From: Armigeres subalbatus
Taxonomy: Eukaryota; Arthropoda; Insecta; Diptera; Culicidae
Assembly (NCBI RefSeq): GCF_024139115.2
Contig: NC_085139.1
Coordinates: 257,179,679 to 257,243,678, forward strand
DNA length: 64,000 nt
Reading direction: 5' to 3'
Shown: piece by piece, positions 1 to 9,553 of the stretch
Layout: each line of letters opens with the position of its first letter
Position numbering within the stretch: position 1 is the stretch's first letter
Made by a program: the position numbers and the translations under genes
Notes under the pieces: model-generated
What the model saw: the letters and a program-made list of their open reading frames with translations, nothing else
What the model was told of the DNA's origin: nothing
The model's database searches: none

Positions 1-960
1 ATCCTTGCAGGATTCCGAAGAGAATCCTTGCAGGATTCCGAAGAGAATCCTTGCAGGATTCGAAGAGAATCCTTGCAGGATTCGAAGAGAATCCTTGCAG
101 GATTCCGGAAGAGAATCCTTGCAGGATTCCGAAGAGAATCCTTGCAGGATTCCGAAGAGAATCCTTGCAGGATTCGAAGAGAATCCTTGCAGGATTCGAA
201 GAGAATCCTTGCAGGATTCGAAGAGAATCTGCAGGATTCCGAAGAGAATCTTGCAGATTTCGATTCAAGAGAACTTTGGATTCGAAGAGAATTATTGCAG
301 GATTCCGAAGAGAATCCTTGCAGGATTCCGAAGAGAATCCTTCAGGATTCCGAAGAGAATCCTTTCAGGCTTCCGAAGAGAATCCTTTCAGGCTTCCGAA
401 GAGAATCCTTGCATGATTCCGAAGAGAATCCTTGCAGGATTCCGAAGAGAATTATTGCAGGATTCCGAAGAGAATGCTTGCAGGATTCCGAAGAGAATCC
501 TTCAGGATTCCGAAGAGAATCCTTTCAGGCTTCCGAAGAGAATCCTTGCATGATTCCGAAGAGAATCCTTGCAGGATTCCGAAGAGAATTATTGCAGGAT
601 TCCGAAGAGAATCCTTGCAGGATTCCGAAGAGAATCCTTGCAGGATTCCGAAGAGAATCCTTGCAGGATTCCGAAGAGAATCCTTGCAGATTCCGAAGAA
701 TCCTTGCAGGATTCGAAGAGAATCCTTGCAGGATTCGAAGAGAATCCTTGCAGGATTCGGAAGAGAATCCTTCCAGGATTCCGAGGAGAATCCTTCCAGG
801 ATTCCGAGGAGAATCCTTCCAGGATTCCGAGGAGAATCCTTCCAGGATTCCGAGGAGAATCCTTCCAGGATTCCGAGGAGAATCCTTCCAGGATTCCGAG
901 GAGAATCCTTCCAGGTTTCCGAGGAGAATCCTTTCAGGATTCCGAAGAGAATCCTTCCGT
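1..960. repeat. 22-23 bp minisatellite array
   Basis: About 42 tandem copies of a 22-23 bp unit (GAAGAGAATCCTTGCAGG followed by ATTC or ATTCC). Two sub-blocks are visible: units with CTTGCAGG up to about 765, and a more homogeneous block with GAGGAGA and CTTCCAGG from about 765 to 930. Each unit is a near-palindrome, because GGATTC and GAATCC face each other. The unit has no stop codon in most frames, so open frames run through it on both strands; these are not genes. It lies in the intron downstream of the second adenylyl cyclase exon and probably continues past the window start. Confidence 0.95.
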
Positions 961-1009
961 ACCCCACCAAGATCACTATAAAGATTACACCTCAAATGCG
1001 CCTTCAAGC

Positions 1010-1170
1010 ATTTTCACGAAAGCCTCACTTCGCTTGGATCCCGGGGCACTCCACGTGGCTGGCAATTCCGGAATGACATCACGGCCAACATTCGTCCCGC
1101 TAGGTGATGTCAAAAGATTAATGAAGAAAACCATCCAAGAAAATTGGGAAAGTTCCTGGATGAGAAATAA
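1010..1170 (+). pseudogene. LINE RNase H domain scrap
   Basis: One frame reads HFAWIPGHS and, after a one-base shift, VAGNSG. This is the WIPGH-x(3)-GN signature of the RNase H domain of I/Jockey-group non-LTR retrotransposons. The shifted frame continues to about 1170 without a recognisable catalytic core. No start, tail or target duplication is visible, so this is an old fragment. It begins about 60 bp after the 23-bp array ends. The assignment rests on a short motif only. Confidence 0.45.
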
Positions 1171-1322
1171 TGAGACCACATCGCACGCACTTTATGATAT
1201 CAGTATCTACGAAGCATATTCTCTGGAACTGAATCATTTTTTCAGCGTTGTTCGTTATGATTTTATTATTGTTTTCTTCTGGCAACCATTTTATCCACTT
1301 ACTGTATTTTACACAATCTTAA

Positions 1323-1453
1323 CCCTTAAAGGCGCAAGACGATTTTGTTTAGAAATTGTCGGAAATATTATTAACGTCAATAACCATTGCAATCATTAAC
1401 ATTAAACGTATTTTCGGTTTGTTGTTTTTTAAACAACATTGCGCATTTAAGGG
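1323..1453. mobile_element. piggyBac-type MITE
   Basis: A 131-bp element with terminal inverted repeats CCCTTAAAGGCGCAA (left) and CCCTTAAATGCGCAA (right, reverse-complemented), flanked on both sides by TTAA (1319-1322 and 1454-1457). A TTAA target duplication with CCC-starting ends is the hallmark of the piggyBac superfamily. There is no coding capacity. It sits in the intron following the second cyclase exon. Confidence 0.8.
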
Positions 1454-1711
1454 TTAAAGTCTTAGCATTAAATTATTTTGCCAATTAAGGTCCCACGTTG
1501 GTTGAACATGAGAGGATAATTCCGCCCCTCCTCCCGCCAAGTGCAACGAGCCTTGGCTTTTATCGACGATCGAAGAACTTATAATTAGCTCAGATGATTA
1601 GGTTAGATGACTTGCAGTTCAAGTTCCGTGAAATTGTAGATCGAATGTACAGGATTTATAGATTAGGTTCCATTAACTAAAGGATCCCCTGTAAATAATC
1701 AATCCACTCAC

Positions 1712-2065
1712 CTGTTGATACGCTAAATACTGGAAATTCTCAGTGTAGATGTTGTACCCGGTCAGCCCGATGTGAATCGACGGCAGAATAATCCCAAATA
1801 GGACCGCTTCCCAGATCTGCAGCGGCATCATGGCGTACGCCAAGAACACCACAAACACTATCTGCCACACGCCTTCAGCCATGACTTCGCGAGTATCCAC
1901 GGGAAACACTATCCCAACGGTGGGCATCGATATGAAGCAGAACGCCGCCGTGAAGAACAGGATCCCGTAGCACAGGTACGGCAGGTGCGAGTCCCGGATG
2001 AAGCGAAACTGAAGCAGCGCAAGGATTACGGCGAACATCAGACACATGAACGAGTTGAAGACGTT
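1712..2065 (-). CDS. rut: adenylyl cyclase, coding exon 2 (rutabaga-like)
   Basis: This 354-nt exon encodes 118 residues (residues 68-185 of the joined product), phase 0 at both ends. The acceptor is TTCTTCGCAG ending at 2066; the donor is GTGAGT starting at 1711 on the minus strand. It carries hydrophobic stretches near residues 72-87, 98-114, 131-148 and 153-168, so it supplies membrane spans 2-5 of the first six-span cassette of a class III membrane adenylyl cyclase. Such enzymes make cAMP from ATP in the plasma membrane. The stretch VMAEGVWQIVFVVFLAYAMM agrees closely with what I recall of the Drosophila Ca2+/calmodulin-activated cyclase rutabaga. The catalytic C1 and C2 domains are not in this window; they should lie beyond position 1. 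Family certainty is high, the specific orthologue somewhat less. Confidence 0.9.
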
Positions 2066-2123
2066 CTGCGAAGAAAATTTGAAACTGTAACAATAATTGA
2101 GTCTCAAACTGGGAAAGACTTAC
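2066..2123 (-). other. 58-bp intron of the adenylyl cyclase gene
   Basis: Short intron with donor GTAAGT and acceptor TTCTTCGCAG, phase 0. This is the minimal intron size common in dipterans. Without splicing, both flanking frames run on briefly and hit stops. Confidence 0.9.
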
Positions 2124-2324
2124 ATGTAACGTCGGCGCCTGGTTGTAGCCGAGACTGAGTCCGGCCATGATGCCGCACAGGACCACGACCAGGGCAACGA
2201 CCCCGGTCACGGAGAAGCGCTGCAGTTTGAGCGTGTACCGCTGGTAGAGACATTCCAGCTCGTTGTTCTCGAAGCGCAGTTTGTTCCATGGTCTTCCGCG
2301 GGCGGCGTGTACCGCGTGATCCAT
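2124..2324 (-). CDS. rut: adenylyl cyclase, first coding exon (rutabaga-like)
   Basis: This exon encodes 67 residues and ends at a consensus donor (GTAAGT, 2118-2123) that opens a 58-bp intron. I chose the ATG at 2324 because it has a good context (GCGCCATGG) and an in-frame TAG lies 12 codons upstream (2361-2363). The N-terminal cytosolic segment includes FENNELECLYQRYTLKLQR, the short conserved block just before the first membrane span in the rutabaga/type 1 group; residues about 38-59 form that span. Joined to exon 2 in phase 0 it gives 185 residues with five of the first six spans. No CDS is visible upstream, so 5' UTR exons, if any, are unidentified. Confidence 0.88.
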
Positions 2325-2430
2325 GGCGCAGGCAGTGGCAGTGCTGCCAGTGCTCCCTCCCTAACCGTCGTCCGTGCCGTCCGCCAGGTTGATGGTGGTC
2401 CAGGGTGAATTAGACGGGCTGTCGAGAGAG

Positions 2431-3220
2431 CATGAGCATGAGCATGAGCATGAGATGACCGTACAATTCGTAGTTGCTACTCCGTGATTGACCAGAACTA
2501 GCGGAATTGCACAGGGAACCAACAGATGGGACTTGGGATTAGCACTCCATCCTCAATGTGCACGTTCCGAAAGCTCAACTTTTAAAGGGTCAATAACGGC
2601 GCCGGCCACGTCCTTACGATCATCTAGGGAAGGGAAGGAATGATAGTGTAACAACCGTTGTTTTAGAGACCGACGAATCGTCTGCATCTCTACGGTTGTT
2701 ACGGGAAGGAGTATTGTAAGTAGGGAGAGGAAGTGTCATTACTTAGATCAGGATTCACCTTGGTAAGTGATGTAATCCAAGTAACTAGCATGTTAATGTT
2801 AACGCGAGAACAAAGTATAAATCAGTTACGACGTATTTTGTTGTGTTCTTGTTCACCCAACGTAAAGGCAGACAATCAATCGCTCCGGTAGAGCTATTGT
2901 TAATTTATCTTTTAGCTGTCCGCGATAATCAGCTATCGTGATTGTTTTATATTCATCTAACGCGAGGAAAAATAATCAATATCTTAGCGATAGACTTGTT
3001 TATTTGTACTTTGGGTTGACCACCTACGGTGATTATGAATTACATCTATGTGTTTCCAAAGTGATTTCAAACAATAATTCGTTCGCTGTGAGTGATTATT
3101 TATTAGTGTTTTGGTTAAATGCGGCGATGTTTTTAGGTACTCGGTAGTTATTTTCTCAACTCGATCTCAAAACATCAATCGGAATTCACGGAAAACTATT
3201 GTCTATGTCTATGTCTATTT
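2431..3220 (+). mobile_element. non-coding retroposon with 24-bp target duplication
   Basis: This 790-bp segment is bracketed by identical 24-bp direct repeats at 2407-2430 and 3221-3244 (starting GAATTAGACGGG, ending GAGAGAG). It starts with four copies of GAGCAT-type hexamers and ends with a short CTATGT repeat, as many non-LTR retroposons do. Inside, GTAACAACCG (2648-2657) pairs with CGGTTGTTAC (2693-2702), with inner stems TAGAGA/TCTCTA and GACGA/TCGTC, giving a strong hairpin. No protein is encoded. I cannot name the family. It lies less than 110 bp upstream of the cyclase start codon. Confidence 0.6.
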
Positions 3221-3244
3221 GAATTAGACGGGCTGTCGAGAGAG

Positions 3245-5630
3245 GAAAAAAAGTGGGAAATGTCTGAATGAGTAAACGAATTAGCGTGATGAAGTGTATT
3301 TACGTTGGAATTTAGCAGAAACCATTTACAACAGTGTTGCCATTTTGAGGGAAATTCATAGCGTTTAGGATTCGTACCAACTAAAGATTTTCCTGGAAAT
3401 TTTGCCAACCAATTCTCGAGATTCCTCGCGTGTTATTTGCGTAGTAAACAAAATGAAGTGGCCAGCGCGAATAGCGCTGTGTTGAATCGTTTACACGCAG
3501 TTCAAATATACAAACAAAACGTGGATGAGTGATTATTGAGCGATTCCCCATTGCTGGAGAAGCCATTAAATACAGCGCACCATCGCGTAGCTTAGTGCAA
3601 TTTATTTGCCCTCCAACCAACCAAAGTGTGGCACCATTCGGGATTTCGGATGGAGGAAAAACTATCGAGAGGTGAATGATGACGCATTCCACCGCACGGA
3701 CGCGGCCGGCGATGATGGGGCCATTAAAATCACAACGAACGGATGTCGTCGCGGAGAACGCATTCCATCTTGTTGTTGTTTTGCAACATCATCCACCGTA
3801 CGGGCATCACGCTATATAGAAGGGGAAAACAGTTTGTTTTGATTCCATCGACGCCAAAACAAGCAACCGCCGAAAGATCGGATCATCAGCTGTTTTGGCG
3901 TTTCAAGGAAAGCCGGAGGAAATTGGACTTTTAAAATGTTATAAATTCGGACATCGCAGCAACCGATGCGTTGCACACGTTTGGATCTGTTTGGATTTGG
4001 GAAGGTTTCATCAAAAGATTGTCCATTGGTATTATAGGGAATGAGGGGTGACGGCGATGAGTGATTTGGCTCAGTTAGAAGTTGGCAACAAATTGCATCA
4101 CCTCCCTCGCAATTTGTCTTGGATGGTTCTGCTTGGATAGGCATCAGCCCGAACGAAGAACAGCAATTTATGAATCTTTGTTTGTCTGTATATTTTGATG
4201 GCCGCAGGCAGCTGAAGTCCTGACATTGTAGCCGGTGTTGGTTTTATGGCGATAATGAAGATGACTTGGGAGCATTCGAAGTCATTTTAGAAGATTTTTC
4301 ATTCAATGTTTCAATCTGAAATATCTTCATAGAATCCAGGCCAATGTTCTCTCAATTTCCACTGAATTGATTCACAATATTCTGAAAACCCTATTTCAAA
4401 GCTTCTGGAGATTTTTTTCAATCAGTTTTAGAATTTATTTTCAAAAAACTCTAGAGAAACATTTCTTCAAATTTTTGGAAATCATTTTCAGGCAACTTTT
4501 GAGGCATTGTATCATGAATATTAAATATGTTTTCTATCATTGATTCTCAGAGGCTGAACTCATCGCAATTAGCCAGCGTAATGAAAATCCATACTCCGAA
4601 TTCCGCCGGTAATTAAATCCATCCGATTGATTCTACGGAATTCCGCAACATCGCCATCCCGCAGCAGCAACAATTTTAACTGCGCCACCAAACAAGGCAC
4701 CCGCACCACTATGGATCTCCCCATTTACCTACCAACGACTAACTGGCGATAAAAATGTCCGCGGTATGCCAATTTGTAGCATATTTGTGTGACACATGCA
4801 ACGAAACCACTTGGCAGCAAAAGGTTCTCTCGTTCCACTCCACTCGGGTACACCTCCGCAGCGTCGCGTCGCGTACCAACGATCCAAACGTCTGAGAGGG
4901 AGTTCACAGTGACCGGTTGGTTCGTCCAATAGCTATGGAATTCATCAACGGTTTTGCAAAAGTGTGGCCTCTTGTTCTAATATTGCAAACAGCATCCACT
5001 CAATTGTGCTTAAATTTCGTACTTAAACAGACCACCGCCGAACGGCGCACGGTTTGTTAAACCTTTTCTCACGCAAATAATCACACCGCGTTGCCGTTTG
5101 GTCACGCAGTTCTCGGCTCGTCTCGCCCCGAGGCAAAATGTCCTCCTTCGATTCGATTGACGCAGTCTAATCTGCCGACAACGGTTGCTGCGCTGCGGTC
5201 AGGTGCCAGAATGATTTATTCACACACAATCCGAGCATCGCGTCGCCGCTGGCTGGTGCTGCAGTCATTGTAACTATCGGCACGACATGTGCATCTACAT
5301 GCGCCAGTTACTAAACGTCGAACAGCCTCTAGTTATATCTGATGGTGCCTTGGTCCGTATGGGTTTTTGACATGACATCGAGCCGCTCTCCCCGAGTCTC
5401 CGAGTAGCCGTCGTCGTAAATCTCAGTCCAATAAAACGGACGAGTTGAACTCAATGCACTCGGTTTGTCATCGGATCCAGGTGATCCAGAATGCAGTTAC
5501 TAAGCATTTAACGACCAGGGGTTGCGTCAAACAAAGCGTCAAGAATATTAATCATCTGCGATACGTGACCTCTGAAGATTAGCTATGAGGGCAGTGACGT
5601 TTGTTGGATAACGTCTTACCCGAGCGACGG
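3245..5630. other. upstream intergenic sequence, nothing recognised
   Basis: Unique-looking, moderately AT-rich sequence. Short open frames exist on both strands (for example 3381-3692 minus), but none has a recognisable domain or splice context. It may contain 5' UTR exons or enhancers of the cyclase gene, but nothing shows this directly. The stretch 5280-5600 has an AATAAA and could be a decayed LTR; I could not find paired ends. Confidence 0.4.
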
Positions 5631-5631
5631 T

Positions 5632-5792
5632 ACTGTAAAACCTCTTTTTACGCTCCCTTCTTTTACGCTCCCTCTTTTTGCGCCCCTATTTTAACGCTCG
5701 AAATTCCAAATAACGCTCCCTCTTTTTACGCTCCAAATGAGAAATAACGCTCCCTCTTTTTACGCCCTATAGGAGCGTAAAAAAAGTTTCAA
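5632..5792. repeat. short foldback repeat with TTTTTACGCTCC units
   Basis: About 160 bp of roughly 37-bp direct repeats built on AACGCTCCCTCTTTTTACGC. The ends are inverted: TAAAACCTCTTTTTACGCTC at the left and GGAGCGTAAAAAAAGTTT at the right. A second copy lies at 20061-20240 in the same orientation. This looks like a non-autonomous element of unknown family. Confidence 0.55.
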
Positions 5793-5881
5793 GCATTTAT
5801 ATGAGGCAAATTTGGATTAGTTCCGGAGGTTGTTTTTAGATGATCTAAGTACTGCGGATGTTCTAGAAAAAGAATTTAGGC

Positions 5882-7018
5882 TTTTTTTTTTTTTTTTTTT
5901 TTTTTTACAAGGAGAATGCATTTACACACTAACCCAGTACACGTGCATTGTAGTTGCCAAACTACCACACGGAAGTGTACTGGAGTGTCGGACTCGACCA
6001 TACCGGTAATACCGACTAAACTCCTTGGGCTCCACCATCGTTTCCCCAGGAACTACCTCGCAGTACTACTTCTGGGGACGGCAGTACTAAGCGTACTCGC
6101 TCATTATCGCTCACACAGGCACTCGTCCCACGCGAGACTGACTTGGGTGCTCGCACACCATTCACTCCATTTGAGTCTTACTTGGATGCTCTCCCGGACG
6201 CTCCGCTGCCATGCCTCGAGGTGTCAATAGCGGTAACTGCCTGGGCCTACAGATATTGCGCTACGACACTCCTGCCTCAGCACGAGCAGATCAATCACAC
6301 CACTGCCGAAGCAGACCACACGCTACCCTGCCGAAGCAGGGACACTCCCCATGCACCACATGTGCACAACTGTAGGTGTGTGGGTACAACCCACCGCTAC
6401 CCTGCCGCCGAAGCAGCTTCTCCAAAGACCATTCGCTCCATGTGACCCTTTTTCGGGTGCTCACTCTAACACTCCACTGCCATGCCTCGAGGTGTCGATA
6501 GGTCCCTCGACTCCTACCTCAGCATGTGCAGTCCATACTCAGACTTCTGCTGCGCTTCGAGGTGACAATAGCGGTGACGCGCTATGACACTCCTGCCTCA
6601 GCACAACCAGATCACTCACTCCCTGCCGAAGCAGCTCACGCGCTACCCTACCGAAGTAGGTACACTCCACAACTTATTCTAACACTCCACTGCCATGCCT
6701 CGAGGTGTCGATAGCGGTAGCAACGCTACGACACTCTTACCTTAGCATGTGCAGTCCATACTCAGACTTCTGCTGCGCTTCGAGGCTGTCATAGCGGCGG
6801 CGACTCGCTATGACACTCCTGCCTCAGCACAAACAGATCACTCACTCCCTGCCGAAGCAGCTCACGCACTACCCTACCGAAGTAGGGACACTCCACATGC
6901 CAGTTGGCACTCCCTCCCTGGGCTTGTGCTTTTGAAGCGGCACACAGTCGCTTTGATAGAGTCCGCTTACGGGCACTTGTGGTTTTTTGGGAGGGATTTT
7001 AGCAGAGCCCACTGCTAA
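5882..7018 (-). mobile_element. poly(A)-ended retroelement with internal 226-bp repeats
   Basis: A run of 25 T (5882-5906) reads as a poly(A) tail on the minus strand, followed by GC-richer sequence unlike its surroundings. Between about 6470 and 6925 a unit of about 226 bp is repeated a little over twice; shared landmarks are GCATGTGCAGTCCATACTCA (6520 and 6746) and GACACTCCTGCCTCAGCAC (6587 and 6812). No protein domain is visible on either strand. The 5' end and target duplication were not found, so the right limit is approximate. It could be a LINE 3' region or a SINE-like repeat. Confidence 0.45.
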
Positions 7019-7857
7019 ATCCCACCACGCCCTAGGCAGTTCTCCCTGACTCGCAGACAGCATGCTTGGAAGTGGTATAAGCTGTTGTCATGATCTACAA
7101 ACTCCACACAGTCAAGGTCTGTTGATCAACCTTCGTAATGGAGACAGTTATTGAAGAATATTCTTGGTATATGTTTGTATTCCTAACGAACCCCATTCCC
7201 CCTCGACACACGTTCACAAATTCCTAAAACGAGAGGAGCGAGGCGCACCAGATGAGTCTTGGCGACTTTTACCGCGGCCTCACAAAGGCCACCAAAGTTG
7301 GGAGATTTAGAGGTAATCAGGTGCCACTGGATGTTGTTTTCGGCGAGATGTTTGGTGATCTTATCATTGTCGGGTCCTGGTTGAAGTATCTGGTACAAAT
7401 GATGCAATGCGTTTTTTGCACCGATGAAATTCGTTCCATTATCGGAATATAGGTGTTGCGGCTTATTCCTCCTCCAAACGAAACGATCGAGAGCCATCAG
7501 AAAAGCAGGCGTGCTTAGATCACTGACGAGCTCAAGATGAACTGCCTTAGTGCTTAAAGCTTGATCCACTTAGAATTTGGCCGCACGAAATTAGACATTT
7601 CTTTGCCGAAAAAGTACATAAAAAGGTGGTTCAGGTTTTATTATACAGGGAATTTAATAAACTTTGAAGGAAAAAATATAGAAAAATGATTCATTGGCAT
7701 TTCGGATGAATTCTCGGACTTTTCTCTCAATACCAGTCGTTATTTTTTGCACAGTAGAACGGTCAACTTTATCTGCCATTTTTTCACACCACTTCTCCAT
7801 ATAAGATGGTTTTCTGATTGTTTTGCACCATTTCTCAAGTTTCCCTATGATAATTGG

Positions 7858-8763
7858 CTAATATTTTTCGTTGGGACGAAAATTTGAACATTTTGGTGCG
7901 TTGATAGTTTTTTCAATAATGTCATTATCATTCGGTTCAAACCATTCCATTACATCCCGTTTGTAATGGCAGCTTGTTAAGTCAACCCAAAGCAACACCG
8001 GACAGTCGTGTGATTTAATGGATGGCAAAAAACGCTTCTGAAGACACTCCTTCTTGTATATTTGCCCATTTATGCTCGCTCCAGTGATGAAAACTTTACG
8101 TTTTCTTTCCACAACTGCAGATGCTTTGACATACCATTAATTTGTGGGCAATTTTGCCTGCATATACATATTTGAACTTTCCTGGGGCATAATCCTTCCG
8201 CTTGGCAAGGTAAAACTTGTGTCCCGGGAATTGAAAGTCAATTTCAATATTAATTTCATTGCCCATCAAAATACATCAATTGTATTTCGTCAGAACTTGC
8301 TCGACCAGCATTCTTGCGCGATGTTTGGCAACTAGGTTCTGTTTCAGGGTCCTGTTGGAACGTTACAGACATCATACGACTTGAAACCTTCGCACCGACA
8401 TATTATTTCAGCTGTGCTGTACGGTGCAGTGAACCTTTTCGCTAAATCACGCAAGGAAATCCCAAAACGGTTTCGAACTGCTCTGCAGAGTTTCACTTGT
8501 AGTTTCTGGTCGTATGTTCCGTTTCTACGATTGTTTTGTTTTACGCGATCCAGGAATAGTGTTTCCCGAAAACGTTTGACAGTTTTTACAGTCAATTTCG
8601 CTAATTTTAGATACTTTGAAATCATTCCTCCTGACCATGTTGGATTTCCAACGTTAGTGTGCAAAATTTGTTCCCATCTCTCGCGTTCCATTTTCGATAA
8701 CTTTTGAACGTGATCATCAATACTGATGAAACTTTCACCATGCATTAAACAAACCTTCCGCAA
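7858..8763 (-). pseudogene. D37E transposase, frameshifted
   Basis: The N-terminal part (8763 to 8344) has the helix-turn-helix region typical of Tc1/mariner transposases (for example RNRFGISLRDLAKRF). A middle part in another frame reads FPGHKFYLAKR. The C-terminal part (8112 to 7858) reads LLWVDLTSCHY and later FRPNEKY. Exactly 37 residues separate the second catalytic Asp (WVDL) from the Glu (PNEKY), which defines the D37E group described in mosquitoes. The first catalytic Asp appears lost (MGNE where relatives have MDDE). With two or more frameshifts it cannot be active. Confidence 0.85.
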
Positions 8764-8855
8764 CGATGTGATGTATTTTACTTCTCGATACGGCCACCAG
8801 AGGCGCCGCAGTAATGAATCGCCTGCTTTGAGCGTGCTTACAGCGGCACACTAGG

Positions 8856-9063
8856 AGTTAACTTTCTGAAATTAGTATGGCGAAAGGCATCTAAGGTTCG
8901 ATTTCTCAAAATTAAGCACTTTCATCAAAAATATATTTGGTAGGCATGGTAGCGGACACCTTCCTACATAATCGGTACCAAATAGTTTTTCATGAAAGGT
9001 TTCTTATTTTGAGAAAACCCGCGTTAGATGACTTTCGCCATACAAATTTCTGGCGGTTAACTC
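8856..9063. mobile_element. 208-bp foldback MITE nested in the mariner
   Basis: The inverted arms start GAGTTAACTTTCTGAAATTA (left) and GAGTTAACCGCCAGAAATTT (right, reverse-complemented) and stay similar for about 75 bp, including TATGGCGAAAG and TTTCTCAAAAT. No clear target duplication was found, so the superfamily is undetermined. It is non-coding. Confidence 0.6.
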
Positions 9064-9197
9064 TTGCTGGCTATTTTGCGCATATACTATAGCGCCTGGA
9101 TGTGACAGCGGTGGGTAGAAAATCAGCCACTGCCAATAATTTGATTTGGATTTTAAATTGGAAAGAAACGGCCAAATACTAAGTGGATCGAGATTTA

Positions 9198-9369
9198 GGG
9201 CCGATGCCCACGTAGCGTTTTTTCAACGCTGCGTGCACGTGGCGTTGAAAAAACGCAGGTGTGCATCGGTGCGGTGACGCTGCGTTACCGCTTTTTCCCG
9301 ATGCACATCTGCGTCCTTTTAACGCCGTGTGCACGCAGCGTTGAAAAGACGCTACGTGGACATCGGGCC
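9198..9369. mobile_element. Harbinger-like MITE with TTA duplication
   Basis: A 172-bp element with inverted ends GGGCCGATGCCCACGTAGCG and GGCCCGATGTCCACGTAGCG; similarity extends over about 44 bp. It is flanked by TTA at 9195-9197 and 9370-9372. A 3-bp TTA/TAA duplication and GGG/GGC ends suit PIF/Harbinger MITEs. It is inserted exactly where the mariner element meets the BEL integrase, using the mariner's TA duplication plus its terminal base as target. Confidence 0.8.
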
Positions 9370-9553
9370 TTAGGCACACAAATACGCAAATGTAGCATTT
9401 GCGTGCTGCAGCTTTGCGGTGGGTAGGTTTAAGGAAAACAGGACCGCAATAATCGACTCCTGTGCAAACGAAGGCTTCATTTGCTGTAACTTGGGGAATC
9501 GGCAATTGGCCAATCGGCTGCGTGATGGGACGGGGGTTGGCTTTGCAGCATTG

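Larger units (their letters stand above)
7557..9195 (-). mobile_element. mariner-type element, ITmD37E-like
   Basis: A 1639-bp element between inverted ends AAGCTTGATCCACTTAGAAT (left) and AATCTCGATCCACTTAGTAT (right, reverse-complemented), flanked by TA at 7555-7556 and 9196-9197. It lies inside the BEL integrase gene and encodes a broken transposase on the minus strand. A 208-bp foldback (8856-9063) is nested upstream of the transposase; without it the element would be about 1.43 kb. Confidence 0.85.
7240..9553 (-). pseudogene. BEL/Pao integrase, split by a mariner and a MITE
   Basis: The upstream part (9373-9553) contains PITQPIGQLP and GVDYCGPVF, the latter holding the first catalytic Asp. 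The downstream part (7245-7554) contains STKAVHLELVSDLSTPAF, YSDNGTNF with the second Asp, and GGLCEAAVKVAK with the catalytic Glu; most relatives have Trp where this has Cys. The two parts are separated by a D37E transposon plus a Harbinger-like MITE. Frame and sequence continue directly across the insertion point, so this copy was intact here before the insertions. Similarity ends after the KTHLVR motif near 7245. Confidence 0.85.

Noticed and set aside
1..960. CRISPR-like array
   Set aside because: Repeats are directly adjacent with no unique spacers, and the DNA is eukaryotic.
1..1399. Overlapping open frames of 120-320 codons on both strands
   Set aside because: All fall on the 22-23 bp array; unit lengths not divisible by three keep several frames open simultaneously.
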